64,000 nucleotides of DNA from Myxocyprinus asiaticus (taxonomy: Eukaryota > Chordata > Actinopteri > Cypriniformes > Catostomidae), in contig NC_059393.1 in NCBI RefSeq assembly GCF_019703515.2, forward strand, positions 10,496,001-10,560,000, in the 5' to 3' direction. Both the position numbers and the translations under genes were made by a program. The stretch's first letter is position 1. Every line of letters starts with the position of its first letter. Below are positions 33,928 to 45,226 of this stretch, one piece after another. Below the pieces are notes generated by a model. That model did not search any database. It had not been told where the DNA came from and saw only the letters and a list, made by a program, of their open reading frames with translations.

Positions 33928-34095
33928 GCATCTGAAAAAATCAGATTTCAATCGGATTTGAAACCTCCTCCCGATGTGGTTTGAATCAGATTTGGAAAAA
34001 TCAGATTTCATGTGGTTTTTTGCTGTCCATACTATCAAAACTCATCTGGATATGCAAAAAATCGGATTTTAGTGGCAGTCTGAACATAGCCTTAG
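33928..34095. mobile_element. right arm of the outer CGATTT-type DNA element
   Basis: AAAAATCAGATTTCAATCGG, AATCAGATTTGGAAAAATCAG and AAAAAATCGGATTTTAGTGG are relatives of the left-arm ATCCGATTTGAG before 31363. The arms would be contiguous without the hAT-like element. Confidence 0.5.
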
Positions 34096-34630
34096 TGTCC
34101 CCATATGGTCAGACACAGCCATGATGAAACCTTTCAATCCAGAGCTGATTCAGGTGCAACGGTACATGTAATAATGAATTTTGTAGCAAATTATATAATA
34201 AATAGCTGTTGTTGTTTTTATTAATTTTATTTGTGTTTTTCATTTTACTAAATATTAAAAAAATTGCATTTTTATGTATTCTCTGTGTTTATGTGTTCTT
34301 AGTTGTTTCAGTCGAGCTCTGTTTGGGGGATTGGCCATAGGCTCTTGCACCCAAATATTTAATTATGTAGGCCTGGGCATTATTATTTTATACCTTTTAT
34401 ACCTATGCACATTTTTATTAAGTACAATGAACATGAAGAAATCCGGTTGGATTAACTCACATTACTCAGTATAATTGAGCTGTTATAACTAAAAAATAAC
34501 GAGTAATTTAAACTCATATATCTCAAATGTAGATAAATCAATTTTGTGCAACCACTTACCTTAAAAAACAAATATTAGGTTCAAATTGTTTGTTCACTGT
34601 GATTAAATAAATGTATACTATATATATATA
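34096..34630. other. intergenic, unrecognised
   Basis: AT-rich non-coding sequence ending in a short TA tract (about 34617-34630) that served as the Tc1 target. A 66-codon frame at 34274-34474 has no motif. Confidence 0.4.
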
Positions 34631-36182
34631 CAGGTGCTGGTCATATAATTAGAATATCATCAAATAGTTGATTTATTTCACTAATTCCATTCAAAAAGTG
34701 AAACTTGTATATTATATTCATTCATTACACACAGACTGATATATTTCAAATGTTTATTTCTTTTAATTTTGATGATTATAACTGACAACTAAGGAAAATC
34801 CCAAATTCAGTATCTCAGAAAATTAGAATATTGTGAAAAGGTTCAATATTGAAGACACCTGGTGCCACACTCTAATCAGCTAATTAACTCAAAACTTAGT
34901 CTCTCAGTCTAGTTCTGTACGCTACACAATCATGTGGAAGACTGCTGACTTGACAGTTGTCCAAAAGACGACCACTGACACGTTGCACAAGGAGGGCAAG
35001 ACACAAAAGGTCATTGCAAAAGAGGCTGGCTGTTCACAGAGCTCTGTGTCCAAGCACATTAATAGAGAGGCGAAGGGAAGGAAAAGATGTGGTAGAAAAA
35101 AGTGTACAAGCAATAGGGATAACCGCACCCTGGAGAGGACTGTGAAACAAAACCCATTCAAAAATGTGGGGGAGAACCACTACGCACAGACGTATGCAAG
35201 ACATGGGTTTCAGCTGTCGCATTCCTTGTGTCAAGCCACTCTTGAACAACAGACAGCGTCTGAAGCGTCTCGCCTGGGCTAAAGACAAAAAGGACTGGAC
35301 TGCTGCTGAGTGGTCCAAAATTATGTTCTCTGATGAAAGTAAATTTTGCATTTCCTTTGGAAATCAGGGTCCCAGAGTCTGGAGGAAGAGAGGAGAGGCA
35401 CACAATCCACGTTGCTTGAGGTCCAGTGTAAAGTTTCCAGTCAGTGATGGTTTGGGGTGCCATGTCATCTGCTGGTGTTGGTCCACTGTGTTTTCTGAGG
35501 TCCAAGGTCAACACAGCCGTATACCAGGAAGTTTTAGAGCACTTCATGCTTCCCGCTGCTGACCAACTTTATGGAGATGCAGATTTCATTTTCCAACAGG
35601 ACTTGGCACCTGCACACAGTGCCAAAGCAACCAGTATCTGGTTTAAGGACCATGGTATCCCTGTTCTTAATTGGCCAGCAAACATGCCTGACCTTAACCC
35701 CATAGAAAATCTATGGGGTATTGTGAAGAGGAAGATGCGATATGCCAGACCCAACAATGCAGAAGAGCTGAAGGCCACTATCAGAGCAACCTGGGCTCTC
35801 ATAACACCTGAGCAGTGCCACAGACTGATCGACTCCATGCCACGCCGCATTGCTGCAGTAATTCAGGCAAAAGGAGCCCCAACTAAGTATTGAGTGCTGT
35901 ACATGCTCATACTTTTCATGTTCATACTTTTCAGTTGGCCAAGATTTCTAAAAATCCTTTCTTTGTATTGGTCTTAAGTAATATTCTAATTTTCTGAGAT
36001 ACTGAATTTGGGATTTTCCTTAGTTGTCAGTTATAATCATCAAAATTAAAAGAAATAAACATTTGAAATATATCAGTCTGTGTGTAATGAATGAATATAA
36101 TATACAAGTTTCACTTTTTGAATGGAATTAGTGAAATAAATCAACTTTTTTGATGATATTCTAATTATATGACCAGCACCTG
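34631..36182 (+). mobile_element. Tc1/mariner transposon, second family member, complete ends, disabled transposase
   Basis: Ends CAGGTGCTGGTCATATAATT and AATTATATGACCAGCACCTG are inverted repeats flanked by TA; each arm extends about 200 bp. Transposase sequence runs 34932-35893 in three frames: KTADLTVVQKTTTDTLHKEG with a helix-turn-helix, then FSDESKFCISFGNQGP, then FQQDLAPAH and PDLNPIENLW and the end AKGAPTKY. Against the copy at 29.0-30.6 kb there is a deletion of roughly 40 bp near 35172 and a 2-bp deletion near 35440, each shifting the frame. The catalytic DD34E residues remain as codons, but the protein cannot be made. Confidence 0.9.
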
Positions 36183-38438
36183 TATATACAAAAACATATG
36201 AAACTTAACGTGGAGTTGGAGAAATATTCATGCAGTAAATCAAAGTTAAATCATATGTATTACCGTCTTTCTAAGGAATGGGCTATGGTAGATCACAAAT
36301 TTTGTATGAGCAGTAGGTAGTTTTTATTGAACTTGTTAAATACATCCCTGAATAACCATAAGTAAAAATGCAATTAAGTTATATTTAGGATTTGAAGGGG
36401 GATACCTGACTAAAGATCAAAGGTTTTATTCTTCATACTCTATATGGCCATATGTATGGTCACCTCTTCTTGTTAACAAATTTGCCTGTTTCAGCTACAC
36501 CCATTACGGACAGGTGCAATCAATATAAATACATCTATAAAATCAAGTTTGTACAATAACCTTAGACATACATTTTCAGTACAATGGGGTGTATCAAAGA
36601 GCTCAGTGACCATCAATGTGGTACCATTGTAAGGCTGGCACCAGGATGTCTGCTCCCAAAAGGCTCTGTGAGAGCCAACGTCATAAAACTCTCACACAGA
36701 AGAGCATCTCCACATGAGACAACACACCCTACTGATTAAGGACCATAAAATGCACATCTGCCCTCTCTCTCACCTCAGGTCACTTTAGGGTCACCAAAAA
36801 CTAAGTTATGACTTATCCTTTTCTGTAATGTAAAAGGTTTTCTGATCATACATGCTTGGTATCATTCAAGAGGTCTCAGTGCAACTGGTAAAACGGTCTC
36901 ATTCCATTTCAGCAAGTCAAATCACAAGTAAGATTTAAGAACTTAGTAAAATACTGTATTCTATCCGGGACATGCCCCTCCCAAGTCTCTCACAGGGACC
37001 AGATGCTGTATGCAGATTAGGTGCATTCTTTGTAAACATCAAATGACCTACTCAGTCACAAGTTTCAAAGGTCTACTTACAACTCCCTAAATTGTAAACC
37101 AAATCCTAAATAACATCAAACATACACATCTGAAATAACAATATAATCATTTGTTACTTAAGGAAGGATGGCAGAGGAGCTCGGGGAATCTGTAGACAGA
37201 TCTCCCGCACAATTGCTGTGTGTAGGTTTTCTCTTACCAGGTATGAAATTCTTATTTCTTATGTTTTGTTGAATGTTTAAATTTGACTTATTTTTGTCTA
37301 ATTGGAATTGATGAATGTATTATTTTACCTGGTAAATAAATTGTTACATTTCAGTTTATTCTGATTTGCTCTGAAATTATTGTCTTTAGTAGATTACATT
37401 AAGTCCATGTTTCCGCAAATCTACGACCAGGTTATTAGCGGACTAAAGCTCAGTTCTGAGTGGAGCATGGGGCACACAGACTGATACTTTAGAGCTCCGA
37501 CTAACAAACTGGCATTAGTTCTAGTGTACTTAGATTGTACAGGCTTGTTATGGAATTTCCGTTTAGGACAACATGAAGTTGTCGACCAAGCCTAAATAGG
37601 GTGAAGTCTAAACCTCTGGTTATTGTAATATTTTCTAGCTAAGTGTACATAGGAAACTATGGCATGATTATATAAAGCTTTTTTAACTTAGGTATTGTTG
37701 GTCTATCTTTGTAAATTTAGTGGTCATGACCTCTAGGTAGAAATAATGTTACTCTAATTAAGTGTTTACTATCTAAGGGGACTAAACAAATACTTTTAGA
37801 TAAAAGGGTAAGCATGAGCAGCTATCTAATTAGTATTTAGTCAATTACTGTTTTAATGACCAATACTGGCATATTTGTGACCGTAAGATCCACGTACACG
37901 GCCGGCGCGAGACTCTCTAAGTGACAGGAATCCGAATGAACGAGTAGAATATAAAATAGAGTTAAATACGATGATCAAATGTTAAACCAAATTTAATAAT
38001 AATAATTAAAATTGGAACATTAATATATCCTTGGAAACTTTTATAATTGGAGTCAGATAAAATAAACGGGGATCATAAAATGAATAATATAGTTATTTAA
38101 TTGGAACAAAATAACTTAAACTGAAGGAGACCTTCAGCCACGCCATTGGATACTGTCCTTGGGCCAGTTGGGTGGCTTCCACCTTACACCATCATAAAAT
38201 GCCACCAGTAAAATGGTTTACTGAGTCTGTTGTGGAATAACTTGTCTAGCTTGCACAAAGTCCAACGCTGAAACCCACTGAACTCCTTTGGGTTAAATTG
38301 GAATGGCACCTGCAAGCCAGTCTCCATCGACCCAACATCAGTGTCTGACCTCACTGATGCTCTTGTGTCTTAATGGGAGAAAATTCGCACAGCCATGTTC
38401 CAACATTCCCACTATATCTGTTTCTCTTTCTTTCTCAG
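36183..38438. other. intergenic / ancestral intron of GT31 pseudogene, mostly unrecognised
   Basis: Apart from the Tc1 remnant at 36436-36735, no gene or repeat is recognised. A small open segment starting ATGGCAGAGGAGCTCGGG at 37168 ends in a donor-like CCAG|GTATGA (37240) but has no family similarity, and its phase (1) does not fit the downstream acceptor at 38438. Confidence 0.35.
36436..36735 (+). mobile_element. degenerate Tc1 N-terminal fragment
   Basis: After a leader resembling Tc1 5' regions (CAGGTGCAATCAATATAAAT), an ATG at about 36583 begins MGCIKELSDHQCGTIVRL. This resembles the start of the Tc1 subgroup with an ELSEFQRGTV-type N-terminus. The rest does not read through and no termini are seen. 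Confidence 0.45.
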
Positions 38439-39031
38439 ATCCATTCTAACTCAGGATAGAACTCCATACAAGTGTCACCTTAAAAAAGGATACATTCTTC
38501 TGTTTATACTGACATTCTTACTGTTTGCTATTTTGACATCTTGGACTACTCTCTCAAACCAGTTTTGCCCCATGACACATATGTCAACTTAACCATAAAG
38601 ACGATGGTGATCATGGACTGGTTGGCCACTCGTTGCCCTCAAGCATCTTATGGCATGAAGGTTGATTCTGACATGTTCTTGAATATGGAGAATTTGATGA
38701 CTCTCCTATTGGCACCCAACACACCCAGACAAAATTATATTACGGGTGTGATTTTGTGGAGCCCACCTGTCATCAGAAACAAAGACTCAAAATGGTACGT
38801 GCCAGAGGAGCTGTACCCAGAACCAAGCTACCCCGTATATCCGCTGGGTATGGGATATGTTTTCTCCAGTGATCTTCCAGAAAAATTTGTTGAAGTTTCC
38901 AAGGACATAAAGCCCTTTAACATAGAGGACGCATATGTGGATGCTTGTCTGAAACAGGCATTTCACCCTCAAACCCCCCAGACCCTTCGCAGCTAATAGA
39001 CTTCTGGCAGGATGTAAAGAGACCTACATGA
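38439..39031 (+). pseudogene. GT31 beta-1,3-galactosyltransferase-like pseudogene (gene 2)
   Basis: It starts after an acceptor (TTTCTCAG|A) like that of gene 1 and encodes the cytosolic stub and membrane segment (CHLKKGYILLFILTFLLFAI). A 1-bp deletion near 38533 then shifts the frame. The stem and the RSAIRSTWG region are missing: the sequence passes from the residues after the membrane segment directly to DTYVNLTIKTM, about 450 bp shorter than gene 1. From 38590 to 38950 it is nearly identical to gene 1, with the DSD motif and EDAYVD kept. A further deletion near 38985 removes about 80 bp and alters the C-terminus. Two independent internal deletions plus a frameshift make it non-functional. 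Its likely first exon is the start-less copy at 26.5 kb. Confidence 0.9.
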
Positions 39032-39584
39032 TGTCTTCTAAATATCTATTTGGTGGTTATCTGTGTTTGACTGACTTTAGTGAACAAAAGTTAGTGAATA
39101 AAATGCATACTAGGTTCACCCTGTTTTGTTCAGTGTAATTTCAGAAAGTAAAGACCCCATGATGAGCACAGTTTTCTGTCTTGTGTTGATGTATTTCCAA
39201 TTGAAACTGGAAGTTTGGGTTCTTTTTTCAAAAGAGCTAATAGGCTTTACCACTGTTACATCACATCTACGAACCTACTGTACATTGTAGTCGGTTGCAG
39301 GCTGTATTGGGGGAGGGACATTTTCATTCTAGAGAGCTTTTAAATTGGACAAAAATCTGTGTAGTGCAAGATAAGTCATCAAAAATGTTGGTCCATTTTC
39401 CCAGTGCATACATAACACTGTATACATCTGCTAAAAGTTCATTTTGTCAACTTTTAGGAGTACACTAGTATATAGACGTGGACTAAAAGCCACAAAACTC
39501 CAATTTTGATTTCATGGGGACAAGGGCATTTGAGGTTCCTGAAAAAAAGTGGATGATTTTGAGAAGGAATTATATATATCTTTT
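39032..39584. other. 3' flank of GT31 pseudogene, unrecognised
   Basis: Non-coding sequence; GTGAATAAAATGC near 39094 contains AATAAA and could be an old polyadenylation signal. No similarity to the duplicated 3' flanks at 18.6 and 25.8 kb was seen. Confidence 0.35.
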
Positions 39585-40310
39585 AAGGTGTGGTCACATT
39601 TACCTTTGCATGGCGAAATTCCATGTGGTGAAATTCTGTAACATATACTCAGACTCGATGATGATGTTTGAACCCAAGCAGGTGTTTATTGACACACAAG
39701 ACAAAAAACACAAACAGAGACAGCAGGTAAGTGATGACGTAACAGTTCTGGGCTGAAGTGTAGATCGATCATATGATGAAGACTGATGCTGATAAAGGTG
39801 GTGATTTTCTTTGAGGTGGTGGGTATACAACAACGATGCTTACGTTGAGGAGAAGGTATACAGGAGTAGCTGGAGAGGAATCGTTTGGAGTAGTGGAGTC
39901 GCTGTAGTGGAATCGTATTGGAGTAAACGCTGGCGATACAGGTAAGTGAGTCCGTACACAAAGTTGAGACCAGACACAGAATGGAAGAGGAGTGAGGTTT
40001 AAATAGATGGAGGCAGGTGTGGGTGATCAGTACTCAGGGGAGTGAGAAGGTTGAGTGAAAGTGGCAGGTGGGTCAGAAGGATCCGTGACAAATACATTAA
40101 GCTCAATGGGAATCTACATGATGGACTTCCCTGGCAAAGAACTTTCCCTTGCAAATTTTGCGTGGAGTTCATTTGGTTAACACGCAAATTCATAGCATTG
40201 ACCAACAGGAAGTTTGGTTTGGCAGTGACCTCTGTGTGGGCGGTGCTTCATACACAGCCACACTAAATATTCACAATGGATAAGGATATAATTTTAGTGG
40301 TGAGTATCTT
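39585..40310. repeat. unidentified repeat interrupted by a solo LTR
   Basis: Sequence on both sides of the LTR (TGGTGAAATTCTGTAACA / AATACATTAAGCTCAATGGG) appears contiguous once the LTR is removed. The phrase GCGAAATTCCATGTGGTG suggests a dispersed DNA repeat, but no second copy is in the window. Confidence 0.3.
39649..40090 (-). mobile_element. solo LTR of a retroelement, minus strand
   Basis: Read on the minus strand the segment starts TGTCACGGATCC, has a TATA-like TATTTAAACCTCAC about 80 bases in, and near its end the polyadenylation signal in TGTCAATAAACACCTGC. This start-TATA-poly(A) order is that of a long terminal repeat. The flanks TATAC (39644-39648) and AATAC (40091-40095) could be a mutated 5-bp target duplication. 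No internal gag/pol sequence adjoins it, so recombination probably left a solo LTR. The family (Gypsy, ERV or other) is not determined. Confidence 0.55.
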
Positions 40311-41960
40311 TATAACTTCACTCTCACAGAGTAAAAAGTGCAGCATTAAAAAGAGGCTGCTTGGCAAGTAGTATTTTGCTGGTTTCACACATGCTTTCCA
40401 TGCGCCCTCACCTTCTTTGCCCGCAGAATTTCACTGTGCATAGGTAAATATAATTGTTAATATAAACTACTGTTTTTGTTCAAATTCTTCACCTTTCATC
40501 TCAGTTGAGCAGCACAGACAGTTATTCATTTATTTGCTTTGGCGCCACAATCAGGTATAAGCACTTTATGTTATGCTTTCTCTGATTCAAAGCATTGTTT
40601 ACACTCTTTCATTCAACACTGTATGTTCATGCCCGCTATTGCAAATGGCCAAGGTAAGCATGCTTACCAAAATGAGTAAGCCAATCAGAAACTCCTTCCT
40701 TCAGTCACGCTATCTGATAGGCTAGATTTTAGTTTTGTATCAACACGTTCAAGTTCACGTAACTAATGCATTATTAAGCGCTAAAATGGATATCTGCAGT
40801 GTAAGCATCTACAACCTATGCGGATTTGGCTAAGTTAATTTCAATTAAAAATCGAGAAAGAGAGGCTATCGAAACTTTAACAAGTGGGTGACTTTTACAA
40901 CAAAGTGACGGAGATGTTTGTTCACAAGGAGAGACGCATAGATTTTGTAAAGGTAAGTTAATATATTTATAAAAATCTGTGTTATTGATACTAGTTTATA
41001 GATACTATGTCATTGTTCCTGGTTAGTCTGAGGCTATGAAGTGGTGATCTGGCAATCATGTCCTTGTGTTATGTCTGTTTTATAGTTCTAACGTTAGGGC
41101 ACAGCTGTTTCTACATTACATTTGCCTTGTACATTCAGGTTAAGATTGTTGTCTTTGGTGGTTAGATTAGTTAAATGCTGCTGTCCATTCCAGTGGTTCT
41201 GAACTGTGGAAATAGTGACGTGTGAGGCCTATGATGTTGAAACTAATAACTGGCAATCTTTTCTTTTTGTTGTATGTCAAAACAAGCTCTTCTGGCACTA
41301 TGGTTCGTTGTATGATTTAATGGACATAAACATGCTCAGCTCAATTTATGACAATCTTTAATTTGTGTGATATGAGCAATATTACTGTCCTGAATTTAAA
41401 AACAATTTGGTCATGAACTTAGCCACTGTGACAATTGTTTCCATTGACTGGTGGGTTCTAAGGCAACAATTTACGTCAATAACATTTCCATGACATTACA
41501 CTCACCCATATAAAGCATTTTGGACACAGCATTTAATAATGTGCATTAAAAATCTTTGATGCTTGCCCAGTCTCAAAGCCCATGGCACGTGCCTGCTGTA
41601 CTGTATATGCAATGTTTTATCTACAGATTCTAATTCTGATCTTTAGTATATTATACACTGATGTCCATAAGTCTGAGTAGACTGGATTACCATAGGTGAA
41701 AATGCATTTATTTGGCAATTTTTCTCATTTAAACCCATTTCATGTTATATTACCAGCATAACAATTTGAATGGATTTTATTCGATTAATATTTTTTAATG
41801 CAAGTACTGCTAATACTGTAGTTAACCCTACCAGAGCAGTTTTCTCTTCTGTATAATTACAGTACAGAAAGTATCTGATAAAATGTATTTTTTTAAATTA
41901 TTTATTTATGAGTTGAATGAGTTTTTGTTAAATTATGTAAACTTTTTCAATCTTTTTATC
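40311..41960. other. intergenic, nothing recognised
   Basis: Mostly AT-rich, with a slightly CpG-bearing stretch at 40720-40950. No open frame with family similarity and no clear repeat ends. Confidence 0.35.
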
Positions 41961-41961
41961 T

Positions 41962-42985
41962 TAACCCTTATATTGTGTTCCAGTCATTTTGACATGGACA
42001 ACTTTTTTATGATTTGTTTTATTACTTTGTTCACATATGGCATTTGAAAACACACCATTTTCTTCTTTATAGGTTTTATCTCACTTGTAACATCTGTTGT
42101 TTTCCCAGTCAGAAATGACCAGCCATTGGAAATGAATGGGCCAGGCTACAAAAAAAGAAAGAAAGAAAAAAAAAGAGTGTTCAGGAGCCTGTCCAACCAT
42201 CTGATGAGCACATACAATATGTGCATGCATACTTGCACACATGAAGTCCTCTGACATGTGTACACACTCATACACACACACAGATATCCCAGGCAACTTC
42301 TGAACTATTCTTGACCCTACAGGAACAAAGGAGCAGAAAAATATTATAACAATGTTTTTTTGGGAATTTTCAAATTCTCACAAAGAGTAAGAACAATGTT
42401 TATTAATATATATAGTGGCTTAACAGTGTATAAGATCAGGTCATTAAAGCCTACTATAAATAAGTTCCAAAAAGAAGTACAAAACCTGTTCTAATTACTT
42501 GAAATCAAGTTAAAAAATGCAATATTTTGTGAAAATGTATCCATAATAAGAGATTTATATGCATTTTAATGGACTGGTAATTTTTGACAGAGAACACCAC
42601 AAGTGAGACTTTTTGCCATTTTTACAAAATAAAAGAGTTAAAAAAGGAATAACTGGTTAAACATGAAAACAAAGTAGTGTGATAAACAGGACAGAAAATT
42701 ATATGTGTGGTATTTAATATAGTAAAAATATCCATAAAAAACAAAAACAAATGTAATGCACAAATTTAGTTGCATTGGCTTAGGTAATTTTGGCGTATTG
42801 TCAACAAATTCAAAAAAGAGGTAAAAAAAAAAATCTGATCTTGTTACTAGAAATCATGTTGAAAAAAGTTCTAATGCAATATTTAATGATAATATATGGA
42901 TTATGTGAGATTCATAAACCATTTAAATGGGTCGGTCATTTTGACCCGGGAACACAAGGAGTATGAGGAACTTAGCACAAGGGTT
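41962..42985. mobile_element. probable DNA element with TTAACCCTT termini
   Basis: TTAACCCTTATATTGTGTTCC at about 41962 is mirrored by CACAAGGGTTAA at about 42975-42987. Inside both ends lies the phrase CATTTTGAC(A/C) (about 41986 and 42937). There is no coding region. The ends coincide with TTAA, suggesting a piggyBac-type non-autonomous element. Confidence 0.5.
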
Positions 42986-42993
42986 AACAGAAC

Positions 42994-43628
42994 TTAAAGA
43001 TAGTTTGATTAAGATATGAGGTGTTTTGTCCATACAATGCAAGTGAATGGTGTCCGAAACATTGAAGCTCCAAAAAGCACATAAATTCAGCATAAAAGTA
43101 ATCCATATGAATCTAGTGGTTTAATCCATGTCTTCTGTTGCACTTCAATCTGTTTTGGGTGAGAACAGGCCAAAATATTATCTTCACATCAGCAGTCTCC
43201 TTGGCAATCATAATTTCAAGCTTGATTACACTTCCTAGCACCATCTAGCACACTGCACGTGCATCAAGCACAAAATCATGATTGTGCCTGGAGACTGCAA
43301 TGGCAAGATGTACTGCGGAAAAGGAGTTTTACTGTGTATTGGTCTGATCTCACTCAAAACCAATAAGATTGCTTCAGAAGACATGGATTAAACCCCTGGG
43401 GTTTTATGGATTACTTTCATGCTGTCTTTCTTTGCTTTTTGGAGCTTGAATATTTGATCATCATTCACTTGCATTGTATGGACAAACAGACATGATATCT
43501 CCATTAAAATATATTTGTTTGAGTTCAGCAGAAGAAAGAAAATCATACAAGTTTAAGATGACAGGTGAGTAAATAAATGAATGTAAGTAAATGAGAGAAT
43601 TATAATTTTTGGGTAAACTATTCTTTAA
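42994..43628. mobile_element. TTAA MITE, same family as 5875-6591
   Basis: The left end TTAAAGATAGTTT and right end AAACTATTCTTTAA are inverted. Internal CCATACAATGCAAGTGAATGG (about 43031) is mirrored by TTCACTTGCATTGTATGGAC (about 43465). It is more diverged than the copy in glis2 intron 1. Confidence 0.75.
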
Positions 43629-43912
43629 CTATTTGATCTGTTTAATGAAAAAGGTAGACTATAAGCTCCATGGGATCTTGAATGTAAATATTTTACATTC
43701 TTATACAATTTCAATTTTAAGTACCGGTAACTGTAATGTGTGTTTGAAGTTTTTATACTCATCTTGGCCAGGAAATAATAATAAAAATTAAAAAAAACTC
43801 AGTGGGGCTAACCTGGTAAAATAAAGATTCAATAATCAAATAAAGTTTAGACCAAACAATATAGCAAAAAGACAACATTAAAATATTACAGAAATACATA
43901 TTTAATTAGTAA

Positions 43913-44424
43913 CAATCATGCCACGGTCCAAATCACTGAGATCACATTTTTTACGCATTCTGATAGTTGATGTGAACATTAACTGAAGCTCCTGACCCGT
44001 ATCTGCATGATTTTATGCTCTGCACTACTGCCACATGATTGGCTGATTTGATAATCACATGGATGATTGTTGGTGCCAGATGGGCTGGTTTGAGTATTTC
44101 TGTAACTGCTGATCTCCTGGGATTTTCACGCACAACAGTCTCTAGAATTTTCTCAGAATGGTGCCAAAAACAAAAAACATTCAGTGAGCGGCAGTTCTGA
44201 GGACGGAAATGCCTTGTTGATGAGAGAGGTCAACAGAGAATGGACAGACTGGTTTGAACTGACAAAGTCTACGGTAACTCAGATAACCGCTCTGTACAAT
44301 TGTGGTGAGAAAAATAGCATCTCAGAATGCTATTCTAAGATGCGGGTTGGTGCTGTTTTGTCGGCATGAGGGGGACCTACACTATATTAGGCAGGTGGTT
44401 TTAATGTTGTGGCTGATCGGTGTA
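43913..44424. mobile_element. Tc1-derived element with head-to-head N-terminal hairpin
   Basis: 43913-43995 is the transposase start region in reverse (AATCATGCCACGGTCCAAAT). From 44063 the next part runs forward (GATTGTTGGTGCCAGATGGG, then the CTGCTGATCTCCTGGGATTT helix-turn-helix region). It ends with the terminal repeat GTTGTGGCTGATCGGTGTA. The two orientations share ACAATCAT/ATGATTGT at the junction. Same family as 4272-4640 and 20735-21380. Confidence 0.75.
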
Positions 44425-44434
44425 CACATATATA

Positions 44435-45200
44435 CAGTTAAAGTCAGAAGTTTACATACACTTAGGTTGAAGTCATTAAAACTCATTTTTTTAACCACTT
44501 CACAGATTTCATAAAACTATAGTTTTGGCAAGTCGTTTAGGACATCTACTTTGTGCATGACACCAGTAATTTTTCCAACAATTGTGTGCAGACAGATTGT
44601 TTCACTTTTAATTGACTATATAACAATTCCAGTGGGTCAGAAGTTTACATTCACTAAGTTAACTGTGCCTTTAAGCAGCTTGGAAAATTCCAGAAAATGA
44701 TGTCAAGCCTTTAGGCAATTAGCCAATTAGCTTCTGATAGACTAATTGGCTAATTAGAGTCAATTGGAGGTGTACCTGTGAATGTATTTTAAGGTCTACC
44801 TTCAAACTCAGTGCCTCTTTTCTTGACATAATGAAAAAGTCAAAACAAATCAGCTAATACATCAGAAATTAAAATTGTGGACCTCCACAATTCTGGTGCA
44901 TCCTTGAGTATCACATTCATCTGTACAAACAATAGTATGTAAGAATAAACACCATGGGACCACGCAGCCATCATACCACTCAGGAAGGAGATGCATTCGG
45001 TCTCCTAGAGATGAACGTAGTTTGGTGCGAAAAGTGCAGATCAATCCCAGGACAACATCATAGGACCTTGTGAAGATGCTGGAGGAAAACGGTAGACAAG
45101 TATCTATATCCACAGTAAAACGAGTCCTATATCGAATTAACCTGAAAGGCTGCTCAGCAAGGAAGAAGCCAATGCTCCAAAACTGTCATAAAAATTATCA
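44435..45200 (+). mobile_element. Sleeping Beauty/salmonid-type Tc1 element, 3'-truncated
   Basis: The left arm carries two direct repeats: an outer one at 44435-44475 (AGTCAGAAGTTTACATACAC) and an inner one at about 44630-44665 (GGGTCAGAAGTTTACATTCA). This is the IR/DR layout of salmonid-type Tc1 transposons, flanked by TA. A transposase remnant starts with ATGAAAAAGTC at 44831 and retains phrases such as GGACCTCCACAATTCTGG and AAGGAAGAAGCCAATGCTCC. It has multiple stops and frameshifts and ends before the catalytic domain at a (TA)n tract. The right arm is missing. Confidence 0.8.
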
Positions 45201-45202
45201 GT

Positions 45203-45226
45203 TTATATATATATATATATATATAT
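45203..45226 (+). repeat. (TA)n microsatellite
   Basis: About 12 TA units at the broken 3' end of the Tc1 element. Confidence 0.9.

Noticed and set aside
40276..40300. Short ATG-led segment ATGGATAAGGATATAATT ending at a GTGAGT donor
   Set aside because: Its phase (0) does not match the acceptor of GT31 gene 3 into the MVYK frame, and it lies in an apparent repeat.
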